Assembly: GCF_026262505.1 (NCBI RefSeq)
Contig: NC_067207.1
Span: forward strand, 32,208,082 to 32,272,081
From: Trichomonas vaginalis G3
Taxonomy: Eukaryota; Parabasalia; Trichomonadida; Trichomonadidae
DNA length: 64,000 nucleotides
Direction of reading: 5' to 3'
Under the pieces are notes generated by a model that saw nothing but the letters and a program-made list of their open reading frames with translations, was not told where the DNA came from and did not search any database. The translations under genes were made by a program, and so were the position numbers. Shown one piece after another: positions 9,616 to 18,246 of the stretch (position 1 is the first letter of the stretch; each line of letters starts with the position of its first letter).

Positions 9616-10035
9616 ATGGACGTATTCGTATATCTTATTGAATTGAAGCAGAACAAAGTTTATACTCACAAACAATACAAATACATTGACAGAATAGTTC
9701 TTTACACAAACAATGGAAAATGTTATAGAATAGCAGTCTTTGCTGAACCTAAATATTTTCATAAAGCAAAGAAAGTTGGTATAACTGAAATGGTGAAAGT
9801 TCTTGAAGCAGACAAAAATATAACTTCAAAACTTACAGATATTTCTAAAGGTAAGTTTATCTTACAATATTATGTCAAAACTGGCGTACTGTCAATATTT
9901 GACGGAGAGAAGTCAGTTCAAGAACAACTTACTGACCTGCTGCCAAAATCTGCTCGATGGAAGCTGTCGTTATGCCAATCTGAGGAGCCCCAGCAGGTTT
10001 CATCGAACGAATCTTCAAAAGAGCATCTTCCGTGA
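9616..10035 (+). CDS. Polinton small protein, unknown function
   Basis: A 139-residue frame from ATG 9616 (MDVFVYLIELKQNKVY). Its first 105 residues look folded and lysine/tyrosine-rich; the last 35 codons overlap the 3' end of the major capsid gene on the opposite strand and read as Ser/Gln-rich sequence. It is divergent from the gene at 9018-9597 and convergent with the capsid gene. Overlapping 3' ends are common in compact viral elements. Function unknown. Confidence 0.5.
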   Translation: MDVFVYLIELKQNKVYTHKQYKYIDRIVLYTNNGKCYRIAVFAEPKYFHKAKKVGITEMVKVLEADKNITSKLTDISKGKFILQYYVKTGVLSIFDGEKSVQEQLTDLLPKSARWKLSLCQSEEPQQVSSNESSKEHLP

Positions 10036-11551
10036 AAGGTGCTATTGGTTTTGTAAACTTCTTTGCTCTCAATTCATCTGGACCGTCTCTGTCACCAGTA
10101 TATTGTATTTGAACTGTACCAACAGTTGAAATACCACCCATAAAGTCTTCTGAGTCAGCAAATGGAATGCCAAGCCAAAAATTTGAACGGTCTCCATTTG
10201 TATATTGAGTTTTTTGACCTCCTGTATGAGTCCATACTTTTACATATGGCATAATAGAAGTTTGCATCTCAGGGTTAATAGTTGTTGTGAAGTTGTTGTT
10301 AAAGTTCATAGCATCTAATGTCAAGTTGTATGACCTCATATCCTCAACTGTAGAATATTCTTCTCTTGAATAATATTTGCCATCTATGTTTATATGATAT
10401 TTAATACCAGGATTGTAGAAACAAGAATAGTCATTTATAGTTCGTCTGAACAGTACAAACATAGTATCTGCATGTTTCATTGCAGTTGTTAAAGCAATAT
10501 CTGTTCTTGCACCTGCGGCTCCTGGATTTTGGTTTCCAACTTCACCTGCAAAGTCTTTGACAGATATTTGGTGTATAGGGAACATAAGTGGAACTGCAAT
10601 ATATTTGGCAGCTAAAGCATTTGAAATATCTGGGTCCAACATATAGACTGCAAGTCTGCTTTCTATTCTCTTGCATTCAAACTGTTCACATGTAAACTTA
10701 ATAGGAACCCAAGCAGTATTGTTGTCTGCTGTTCCTGAGAAGTAGTAGTTTACTTCAGTGTTGAGGTTTGAAAAACCAAAGTCTAAGTCAACTTTCTCTT
10801 TGCACCATTTTCCAAATGGTATGCTGGCAGCTCCACCAGCTGTATCTGTAAGAGTGAATGGGTCTTGTGTTGGTGCAATGACTAAGTTATTTTTGCTTGG
10901 AGTAAGTTCGATAGAAATTTTTCCTGCCCAGTTTGGCAAGTATCTTAAAAACCTGAAGATGAGGAAAGATGACAAAGGAACTCTAAGTTTCAGTTTTACT
11001 TTAGTGGCAGCAGTTCCATCTGAACCAGAAAGGTTAACATAAACTCCTGGAACGTTAGGGTCAAGTCTTCTTATTTTCTCAATAGTTGCATACTGGTCTG
11101 TTTGTTCTCTAGCTTGTGGTTGTACTGAGTTTCTCAAAGCGAACCATTCATAGTTTGCCCATGTTACTGTTTGAACTAAGTCAGAGTTAGAATATATCTT
11201 ATATCCCATGAAAACTTCTGGAGCATATTGGTATCCGACATAGAAAATTCCATTGCAACCTTTCTTGTCAGACAACTTGGCAGAAGGTTTTATTTCAATG
11301 TCTTGTTCCACGTATAAGAATGAGTTGTCAATAGAAATAATATGAAACCTGTCGCAAGCAATATCTACTGTTGTTGAAGAACCTTCTCCAAACTCACCTA
11401 CGTTTCCATAAGAAACAGCAGTTGTATATTCGTAAGTTCCAGGAACTATTTCTGACCTTCTAATGGCATTGTCGCATTCGTTATACCATTCGGAAACATT
11501 TCCGTTCATGGCATCCAAAACTGTTGGTGTTATATTCTGAGCGGCGTACAT
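9929..11551 (-). CDS. Polinton major capsid protein (double jelly-roll)
   Basis: A 540-residue open frame starting MYAAQNITPTVLDAMNGN. It is beta-rich throughout, with features of Polinton double jelly-roll capsid proteins: an early strand block, a central RFLRYLPNWAGKISIELTPS segment and a late segment naming trimer-type loops (NFWLGIPFADSEDF). Length fits the family (about 500-650). It is the largest beta protein of the element and heads the minus-strand structural module. Assigned from length, fold character, position and resemblance to trichomonad Polinton capsids; a structure-based search would settle it. The frame looks whole. Confidence 0.72.
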   Translation of the reverse strand: MYAAQNITPTVLDAMNGNVSEWYNECDNAIRRSEIVPGTYEYTTAVSYGNVGEFGEGSSTTVDIACDRFHIISIDNSFLYVEQDIEIKPSAKLSDKKGCNGIFYVGYQYAPEVFMGYKIYSNSDLVQTVTWANYEWFALRNSVQPQAREQTDQYATIEKIRRLDPNVPGVYVNLSGSDGTAATKVKLKLRVPLSSFLIFRFLRYLPNWAGKISIELTPSKNNLVIAPTQDPFTLTDTAGGAASIPFGKWCKEKVDLDFGFSNLNTEVNYYFSGTADNNTAWVPIKFTCEQFECKRIESRLAVYMLDPDISNALAAKYIAVPLMFPIHQISVKDFAGEVGNQNPGAAGARTDIALTTAMKHADTMFVLFRRTINDYSCFYNPGIKYHINIDGKYYSREEYSTVEDMRSYNLTLDAMNFNNNFTTTINPEMQTSIMPYVKVWTHTGGQKTQYTNGDRSNFWLGIPFADSEDFMGGISTVGTVQIQYTGDRDGPDELRAKKFTKPIAPFTEDALLKIRSMKPAGAPQIGITTASIEQILAAGQ

Positions 11552-11583
11552 TTCATATGGGTAAAAATATAGAATAGTTGGGT

Positions 11584-12246
11584 TTATATGTCATAATAGA
11601 ACCCACTCGGACCAAGCTTTACTTTCTTCCTGACTGAGTTTTTAACTGAATCTTTAACTCTTCTTTTTCCTTCATTGCCACTACTTTCACTAGATGAAGT
11701 TACTTCTTCACTACTTTCACTTTGTTCTACTCTTCCCTTCTTCTTTGGTGTCGCTTTTGGTAACTTGCCCTCTGCTTCAAGTTGTAGCATCTTTGCCTCA
11801 TGTTCACCTAGTATGTTGTAAATTTCCCATGTCCTTTTTGCCTTTGGGCTCTGGTCGCCCATCTCAGGTAACCTATATCCTAGAAAGATTTTGTCATAGT
11901 TTGTATTTGAGTCTTCGCTTATTGTTTGCATGACTCTTTCCTGAGTTTCCGGTTCAAGCTCTTCAAATATAGCTTGTCCATATGGAATAAGCTCGTTTCC
12001 AAATATATGTTTTTGTAGCCATTCTGGTTTTCTTTCCATGTAACCAATAATATCTTTTGTGAATGGGAAAGCTTTTACCCAACGTTTCAGTCTTGCGTCA
12101 TTTATTTCTGTAGTTGGTTTTATTTTGTCATGGAACATGTTTTTCAATACTAACATTTCATTTGGTACTGTCCATTTGAGTTTTCTTAAATATTCATCCC
12201 TTCTCAGTTCATTGTCTGCAAAGTAAGTTTTTATGACATTTTGCAA
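11584..12246 (-). CDS. Polinton protein with acidic/basic disordered tail
   Basis: A 220-residue frame whose first 150 residues are helical and charged (MQNVIKTYFADNELRRDEYL). The tail has a serine/glutamate tract (QSESSEEVTSSSESSGNEG) followed by a basic KRRVKDSVKNSVRKKVKLG segment that could bind nucleic acid or act as a nuclear targeting signal. The start overlaps the 3' end of the next upstream gene by a few bases, implying one structural transcription unit. No known family. Confidence 0.6.
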   Translation of the reverse strand: MQNVIKTYFADNELRRDEYLRKLKWTVPNEMLVLKNMFHDKIKPTTEINDARLKRWVKAFPFTKDIIGYMERKPEWLQKHIFGNELIPYGQAIFEELEPETQERVMQTISEDSNTNYDKIFLGYRLPEMGDQSPKAKRTWEIYNILGEHEAKMLQLEAEGKLPKATPKKKGRVEQSESSEEVTSSSESSGNEGKRRVKDSVKNSVRKKVKLGPSGFYYDI

Positions 12247-13049
12247 ACTTTCGTTTGCAAGGTCATGTACAATAGGTTCTCTTCCTTCTCTCTCCCTAAC
12301 TTTCTTCTAAACTCTTCACCAAATATACCATCTCTATGGTTCTGTGTAGTTCTTTGAGATAAATGTTCTAGAACGTCAGGTGTTATATTTCCCTCAGCCA
12401 TGTTCATTTCATACCGGTCCAAAATATCTGCATGTTTCATATCTTTCAATGGCATTAAAGCCGCGCTGAAAATACCAGCTATATCTGGTTCACCATTCAA
12501 TTCCATTGCGTCTACAACTTCTTGGAATTGAGGTTGTAAGTTTATGAACCACCTATCCGGATTAGCTTTATGACCCCATCTCATTGTAGTTCCATAGTCT
12601 GCAGAAACAAAAGTAGGTTTGTTTCCATATTGGTTAGGTTCTGAATGAACTTTAAACAATGTTTCATTTCTATATGTTTTGTTGAAATTTAACCTTTTAT
12701 TTTCACCGAGTTCAGCCAAAGATTGAACGTTATATGGTCGTAAGTAAAAAGGATTATTGTATTTGCGTACATTTTCTTTCAGTACTTCCATTCTATGCTG
12801 AATATTTTCATCTGATGTTGGAGTCTTTTGTATGTCGGTGAACATTTTTCGATATCCTTCTACTATGTCAGCCGAATTTTTCTTAGACTCTTGGAAAGAT
12901 TCCATATTCTCCTCATACTCTTGTTGAGGGTCAAAATTTTTCGGCTGTTCCAAATCTTCATCTAGTTCTGTGAAGTTAGTTTCCAAAGGAGGGACTTGTT
13001 CGTTTCCTTCAGGCTCTTCTAGCTGTTGTTGCTGAACTATTTCTTCCAT
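12231..13049 (-). CDS. Polinton structural-module protein, unknown function
   Basis: A 272-residue frame that starts with a glutamine/glutamate/proline-rich acidic stretch (MEEIVQQQQLEEPEGNEQ) and continues as helical, asparagine-rich sequence. No membrane segment or catalytic motif is visible. It lies 6 bp downstream of the 615-aa coiled-coil gene and overlaps the next gene slightly, so all three probably share a transcript or packaged function. I do not recognise the family. Confidence 0.6.
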   Translation of the reverse strand: MEEIVQQQQLEEPEGNEQVPPLETNFTELDEDLEQPKNFDPQQEYEENMESFQESKKNSADIVEGYRKMFTDIQKTPTSDENIQHRMEVLKENVRKYNNPFYLRPYNVQSLAELGENKRLNFNKTYRNETLFKVHSEPNQYGNKPTFVSADYGTTMRWGHKANPDRWFINLQPQFQEVVDAMELNGEPDIAGIFSAALMPLKDMKHADILDRYEMNMAEGNITPDVLEHLSQRTTQNHRDGIFGEEFRRKLGREKEENLLYMTLQTKVCKMS

Positions 13050-13055
13050 GTCTGG

Positions 13056-14903
13056 TTATATCTGAACTTCTTCCTGTGGAGTTTCTTGTACCTCATCTGG
13101 TGGCATTTCATATATTCCGAGACCGTTTTTAACAAGTTTCCTATCTAAGTCATCCGGACTCATAAACCTTTCTTCTTTCGTTCCGTCTCTATTTTTTACG
13201 CGTTTCATGAAGAGAGTTGAATTATCATTTAGCTCTGACATCAAATATCTCGGAGTAAATTCATTCATGTCATTTGGATGATATGCTATTAAATCATATC
13301 CCTTTGCGAGCTTGTATTTTCCAGGTTTGAGATTATATCCGATTTTATGCTGAACCATAAAGCTAAATAGGTTCGGGTCAGTATTTCCTTCCTTGAACTT
13401 TCTAATAGCTTCTTTATATCTGTCACTAAAGTCAAGAGTATCTGGGTAACCATAATCTTCCTTAAGCATTTTTAAGAATTCTTGGTTTCCTTTTTCTCTA
13501 CTTCTTTTATGTCCTTGCTCTGTTTGTGGTTGCTGTGCAGGATTTTGAACTGTTGGTTGCTGTGCTGGTTGTGGAGGTGGTTGTTGTGCTGGTTTTGGTT
13601 GTTGTGCAGGGTTTTGAACTGTTGGTTGTTGTGTTGGTTTTGGTGCATGCCTGTGTCTGTGTCCATGTGACGATGTAAATGTTTTAGGTAGTCCTGGTGC
13701 AGGTGCTTCTCTTGGAGGGTTTGGTGGTATATAAGTTCCACCAGCTGGCACATATGTTCCATCTGCAGCATAATGTCCTACCTGACTTTTCGTTTTTAAG
13801 AAAGCATTTACTAGGTCTGTTTTGGTCTGTTGTAACTCTTTTTCTTGACTTTCCACAACAGTTGCTCTAACGGCGTCATAAGCACTTTGAACTGCCTGTC
13901 TCGTTGCTGCATCTGTTATTTTCGTCATATTTTGTGCTACTTCTCTTAACTCGTTGTCGAAACCTTCAGACTTCAGTTTCTTTCCAGATGAGAAGTCGTT
14001 CACTAGTTTCACCTTACTATGAAGAGCTTCGAAGGCATTCTTAAAGTCAGCATTCATTAAAGCTTCATTTGAACTGTCTTCATCCGCTTGTATTTTTGTC
14101 CTTATTGACCCTATAAGTTGGGCTGCTTTAGCGTTAGCTTGGGCATCTAACCAGTCATTATTAGCTTTTATAATATCTGCACTTTTCATTGCCTTTTGCA
14201 TGGCTGCGTCGTTATTTTTACTTTCTTGTGCTAAGTTTTCATACTGTACGGTTTGGTTTTGCAACTGTAAAAGTTTTTCTGCCTTTACATTTGCTTCAAC
14301 TTCTTTTTTATACTCATCGCTATCCATATATGTCTTCATGGCTTTTTGTTTTCTCTCTTCATCTTTCAGTACTTTATATTGAGTAGTATGGTTTTTCAAA
14401 TTTATAACATCTTGTTCCATTTTTGCTACTTCTGCTGCTTTTTCTGACACTTTTTTCGCATATTCCTCTGTACTTAGTTCTTTCAGTTGTTCTTCTTTCT
14501 TCTTTTTCTCTACGTTTAACTCATTGAGTTTCTTTGTGTGTCTGTCATATTCTAGTTTCTTTTCGTTTTCACTTATTTGTTTCTGTATGTCTATGTTTGA
14601 CTTTTTGACATCTGTTATTTGATTTTTGAGTGAACTCAAATTCATTTGACTTTGAGGGTTATAAGCTGTTCCGTCTGCAGCTCCACCATAGCCTGCCATT
14701 TTCGCTAAAAGTGCCGCTCTTAAACCTCCACTCTGTGCACCAATAACTCGGTTTAAAAGCATAGGGTTGCTTGACATTTGTTGCAACATAGTGGGGTCAT
14801 TCATCATTTGTTGTTGCAACTGTTGTTGTGGTGTCAGTTTTACTATTGGATGTTTCAATGCTCCCTTCCTCTTACGTATATTCTTACGTAGCTTACGTGG
14901 CAT
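13056..14903 (-). CDS. Long coiled-coil, Q/P-rich Polinton protein
   Basis: A 615-residue frame. It opens with a very basic stretch (MPRKLRKNIRKRKGALKHP), then a glutamine/methionine-rich segment. Residues about 80-340 are predicted-looking coiled coil (K/E/Q heptads). Residues about 395-470 hold repeats of PAQQP/TVQNPAQQP, and about 150 C-terminal residues look folded (FLKMLKEDYGYPDTLDF). The basic N-terminus recalls DNA-binding core proteins and the coil recalls long structural proteins of this element class, but no domain is identified. It is divergent from the 15376 gene. Confidence 0.62.
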   Translation of the reverse strand: MPRKLRKNIRKRKGALKHPIVKLTPQQQLQQQMMNDPTMLQQMSSNPMLLNRVIGAQSGGLRAALLAKMAGYGGAADGTAYNPQSQMNLSSLKNQITDVKKSNIDIQKQISENEKKLEYDRHTKKLNELNVEKKKKEEQLKELSTEEYAKKVSEKAAEVAKMEQDVINLKNHTTQYKVLKDEERKQKAMKTYMDSDEYKKEVEANVKAEKLLQLQNQTVQYENLAQESKNNDAAMQKAMKSADIIKANNDWLDAQANAKAAQLIGSIRTKIQADEDSSNEALMNADFKNAFEALHSKVKLVNDFSSGKKLKSEGFDNELREVAQNMTKITDAATRQAVQSAYDAVRATVVESQEKELQQTKTDLVNAFLKTKSQVGHYAADGTYVPAGGTYIPPNPPREAPAPGLPKTFTSSHGHRHRHAPKPTQQPTVQNPAQQPKPAQQPPPQPAQQPTVQNPAQQPQTEQGHKRSREKGNQEFLKMLKEDYGYPDTLDFSDRYKEAIRKFKEGNTDPNLFSFMVQHKIGYNLKPGKYKLAKGYDLIAYHPNDMNEFTPRYLMSELNDNSTLFMKRVKNRDGTKEERFMSPDDLDRKLVKNGLGIYEMPPDEVQETPQEEVQI

Positions 14904-15149
14904 TTTAAGTGAAGTTAAAAAGCGGTTTTTGACAGATGTTTATATGACACTTTTTGTTCAGCACAAAAAACTACTCGGTCAAAGTGTTGTCAGTTTTGTA
15001 AAATAACCATCCTATCTCATTCTATAAGGGAGAAAAGGCTTCTCAAAGTATACTTTCTTGGAACGCCTGTAACTTTTCCTGTAGCGACGATAGACCCTTA
15101 CTTGTCCGGACAAAGTTATCCTATTTTGAGTGCTCTACAAAAAAGTCAA

Positions 15150-15345
15150 CGGCGACGACTCTCAAAAACCGTTGTGTAAAAAGTTTTACCGTTGGACAAA
15201 AAAGTATATATAGAAAACAAAAAACGTTTATAGTTCATTCAATATTTGAGATAAACCGTTTTTCCAACGGTAACTATTAAATAAAATAAAAAAATAGAGG
15301 GGGTTACCGTTGACGAAAACGGTTTATCTCAAATATTTAAATATC
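15150..15345. promoter_or_regulatory. Divergent promoter region with inverted repeat and AACGGT sites
   Basis: An inverted repeat with arms of about 33 bp (15241-15272 and 15303-15336, starting ATATTTGAGATAAACCGTTT) lies between the divergent genes at 14903 and 15376. ACCGTT/AACGGT, the core of Myb-type binding sites, occurs about six times from 15165 to 15330. A TATATATA-like tract is at about 15208. The function is inferred: a bidirectional promoter, or an origin near the element end. Confidence 0.5.
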
Positions 15346-15375
15346 TGTCTTTTTTGGTCAGTTCATTTTTATCTA

Positions 15376-15807
15376 ATGGAAGCCAACGCTGTTAACCACA
15401 ATTCAAACATTAACAATTCTCAACCGCTAACCAAAGCCAAAGCCCCACAACCTCCAAGAACTGGCACAGCGGTTAGAATAACCACCAAAAAGTCTAACAG
15501 CGAATTAAGAGAAATTCTTCAACAAATTTGCTCTAAATATCTCAAAGACGCCGAAGAAAACACACAACCAGACGCTACATACAATACTCAGTTCTGTGAA
15601 GTTCTGAACAAAGCAATTACTAGTTCAATTGAACTTACTAAGACAATTCCAAGTCCAATTGAGCTTAGCGATGTCTTAGTTCAGTATTTTCCAACATTTA
15701 CTAAGCTTATAATGTTGAGAACTTTATACCAAGTTCGTCAAAATCTTCCTCGTTACATCCAACGGTCATTCGACACGAGAATTGCCGAATTCACACCAGA
15801 AGACTAA
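15376..15807 (+). CDS. Polinton terminal small protein, unknown function
   Basis: The ATG at 15376 gives 144 residues (MEANAVNHNSNINNSQPL...). The frame extends 22 codons upstream to another ATG, but those codons lie in the AT-rich leader just after the inverted repeat, so the downstream start is preferred. The first 45 residues are Asn/Pro/Thr-rich; the rest is helical (SELREILQQICSKYL, then VLVQYFPTFTKLIMLRTLYQ). No known motif. It is the last gene before the element edge. Confidence 0.6.
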   Translation: MEANAVNHNSNINNSQPLTKAKAPQPPRTGTAVRITTKKSNSELREILQQICSKYLKDAEENTQPDATYNTQFCEVLNKAITSSIELTKTIPSPIELSDVLVQYFPTFTKLIMLRTLYQVRQNLPRYIQRSFDTRIAEFTPED

Positions 15808-15813
15808 CAATTT

Positions 15814-16014
15814 TCCGAATAAAAACTTCATTTATACTAAACATCTTCGGGGCTAGAGGGCGCAACGCGCCTGGAAGCCCTCCGAATAAAAACTTCATTT
15901 ATACTAAACATCTTCGGGGCTAGAGGGCGCAACGCGCCTGGAGGCCCTCCGAATAAAAACTTCATTTATACTAAACATCTTCGGGGCTAGAGGGCGCAAC
16001 GCGCCTGGAAGCCC
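15814..16014. repeat. Three tandem 67-bp GC-rich hairpin repeats at the element edge
   Basis: Units begin TCCGAATAAAAACTTCATTT at 15814, 15881 and 15948 and are nearly identical, with one A/G change seen. Each contains a GC-rich imperfect hairpin (GGGCGC-AAC-GCGCC) in otherwise AT-rich DNA. The array starts seven bases after the stop codon of the 15376 gene. Confidence 0.9.
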
Positions 16015-16020
16015 CACTAC

Positions 16021-17039
16021 CTTTTTTTTGATTCTTTATGAAAATTGTTCAAATAAGGTATATTGAATAATTCCTTTATCAAAAAGTATCATTAACTCAC
16101 TAGAAGAGCTTGCGCTTATCATCCAATATCGCAGTGTAAGAGACCTGTAAATATAAATACATACTTCTGTTAAAATGATGTTTTATAAGATCCAAATCTA
16201 AAGTAAAAAGTTTAGTTTACATAACATACAAAAGTTGAAACATATGTAGAGATACTCTAAAACTTTTAAGGATAGGGGTTAAGCCAGTCCTTAGTTTTCG
16301 AAGAAAGTTTCATTCATATGTAATATTCTATTGAATAATTCATTGAAGGTACCACGAAAGTTAGTTTCTTAGTACGTTAAAGTATGTAATGCAAGAGTGT
16401 TTTGAAAAATAAGAATGATGATTCAACATTTGATTTCATTTTGATAAAATGTACCTTCGTGCTTCGAAAGGGTTGAGTTATGATAACTTATTACTCGCAG
16501 AAATTCTTGGGATATTGTTTCGTATATAAGCGATCAAACGTTATTCATGACCAGCAATATCTGGTAACACATTATCTGAGAAGTCTGTATGCACAACACA
16601 AGTCCTTAATTTCGGACTTTTTATTAAGGCATTATTAATTTTTGTTCAATTACAGCTTGAGATCTGCTATTTACGAATGTACTTTCGTTGTCTCGAAGCA
16701 TTTTATTAGAGTTTTGAGAAATTATTCTCACGATGTCTGAATCTGTGAAATTTTCAATGAAAATGAACTATTTTGGATACATTATCTTTGTAAAGAAATT
16801 TTTATCGTATGTTCGATCGGAATTGGAGTGTTTAGCCACATCGGACGTGCTTTTGCTAGCAAGATTTATTGAAACATGAGAGTTGTGTTTAAATATCTTA
16901 TTAATATTACCCCTGAGTGCTATGAGCAGAGTTTTTACCACTCAAGTAGGCTGTTTCTATGAGGGCAGGCTCTTTGAAACTATTTTTCATTTTTTTTATG
17001 GAAAGGCTGATAAAAAAAATTTTCTGAATAAAATTTTAG
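16021..17039. other. Intergenic, no gene seen
   Basis: AT-rich spacer between the Polinton edge and the Rab gene. No convincing coding frame or RNA gene is visible. A TCATT motif near 16987 is a weak candidate Inr for the Rab gene, but it lies about 50 bases upstream of the ATG. Confidence 0.5.
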
Positions 17040-17645
17040 ATGAATTCTGGTCGAGAGTTCAAAGTAGTAATGGTTGGTGATTCTGGCGTTGGCAAGACAT
17101 CACTTATTGAAAAGTTTTATACTGGTGGCTTTAATGAGAATCAATCAACAACGATTGGTTCTGCATATGTTAAAGCTCATGTAAATTTAGATTCAGATAC
17201 AGATTGCACTGTAAATATATGGGATACTGCAGGTCAGGAGAAGTTCCAAAGTCTTGTTCCTGTTTATCTTAGAAATGCTGACGGAATTATTTTTGTACTT
17301 GACCTTACATCTGAAATTGCACTTCAAACCACAGATTCTTTATACCATGCATTATCAGATCAAATACTAGAAGGAATGCAGCTTCTTTTAGTTGGAAATA
17401 AATATGATCTTGTTACAACTAATTTAGATATAGAACCATTTAAGCGTTGGGCAGAAGACCATAAAACAATTTTTGTTACATCATCCGCAAAAACGGGAGA
17501 CGGAGTAACAGAATTATTTTATGAAATCACACGAAGAATTTACAATTCTCCTGCTGAACCAATATCCAGGAGGACTGTTAATCAAATTGTTGGTCTTCAA
17601 GATGATAGCCAAAAGGCTAAAAAAGACAAACAAGGATGTTGTTAA
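17040..17645 (+). CDS. Rab-family small GTPase
   Basis: A 201-residue Ras-superfamily protein with all G motifs: GDSGVGKT (residues 11-18, P-loop), the TTIGSAY switch I region, WDTAGQEKF (switch II), NKYD (guanine specificity) and TSSAK. It ends in KKDKQGCC, a double-cysteine prenylation signal typical of Rabs, so it should cycle between cytosol and a vesicle membrane. Switch I and the FQSLVPVYLRNADG block are nearest in feel to Rab5-type sequences, but trichomonads have very many Rabs and the subgroup is not assigned. A frame on the same strand upstream (16883) is not part of it. Confidence 0.95.
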   Translation: MNSGREFKVVMVGDSGVGKTSLIEKFYTGGFNENQSTTIGSAYVKAHVNLDSDTDCTVNIWDTAGQEKFQSLVPVYLRNADGIIFVLDLTSEIALQTTDSLYHALSDQILEGMQLLLVGNKYDLVTTNLDIEPFKRWAEDHKTIFVTSSAKTGDGVTELFYEITRRIYNSPAEPISRRTVNQIVGLQDDSQKAKKDKQGCC

Positions 17646-18246
17646 TGTATTTTGTCCATGTATAAAGATTCATCATAATAAATATTATCTATCTCAGCAT
17701 TGTAACTCATACATTATATATATATCAAGCAAGAACAAATGAAAATTCTATGAGATTCAATTTTTAATGGCAATTCTCACTAATTTAAGAAGGAAAATGC
17801 CTACTCTGCTCTTAGGTTGTCAAATTACAATACATTTACGTCCCAAATCCTTAAATGTTTTAGATTTTTTTAGATTTGTTTTGATGAAAATAAAACTCGA
17901 AAAATCTTTTAAACATGCATTTTTATATATAGTGACTCGGAACATTAAAATAATATTCCATACAAAATTTCAACAATCTCATAGAAAAAATTCAGATCGT
18001 AATGAAATCCCTATCACCTATGTAAAGATTGAGTGAAAATAAAATTTCCAAATAAGAAAAATACTGAAATCTACATCGATTTTTACAAAAATTTATTTTA
18101 TACCCAAATCAAACAAATTGAATGCAAAATAATCTTCGTGTCAATTTTTCGTTCAAAAAGTTACATGCATTACATAATAATCCAAAATAAAAGCATATCT
18201 CTGATGAAAATACAATAATTTCAATTTTCAAACCAGATTTCTCAGA
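17646..18246. other. Intergenic, no gene seen
   Basis: AT-rich spacer. Short frames here lack codon-usage support and recognisable sequence. Confidence 0.5.

Larger units (their letters stand above)
1..16020. mobile_element. Maverick/Polinton element, partial (left end outside window)
   Basis: Gene content identifies the family: DNA polymerase B C-terminal remains, an FtsK/HerA-like packaging ATPase, a D5-like superfamily 3 helicase, a double jelly-roll major capsid protein and a probable minor capsid protein, with accessory genes packed on both strands. The left end and any left terminal repeat lie before base 1. The right end is placed near a 67-bp triple repeat at 15814-16014, because host-type spacer and a Rab gene follow; the exact edge is inferred. 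The copy is broken in several genes (at least about six breaks) while others look whole, which suggests a fairly recent insertion. Retroviral-type integrase and adenovirus-type protease were not recognised in the visible part. Confidence 0.88.

Noticed and set aside
9872-10129. Plus-strand frame with cysteine-rich sequence
   Set aside because: Overlaps the end of the major capsid gene and the 139-aa gene; shadow frame.
1-16020. Integrase and adenovirus-type protease of the Polinton
   Set aside because: Searched for by eye in all frames; no D-D-E or His/Cys protease pattern was convincing. They may lie before base 1 or be lost.
16883-17080. N-terminal extension of the Rab gene
   Set aside because: The upstream frame is different and ends within the Rab start; the Rab ATG at 17040 gives a normal-length protein.
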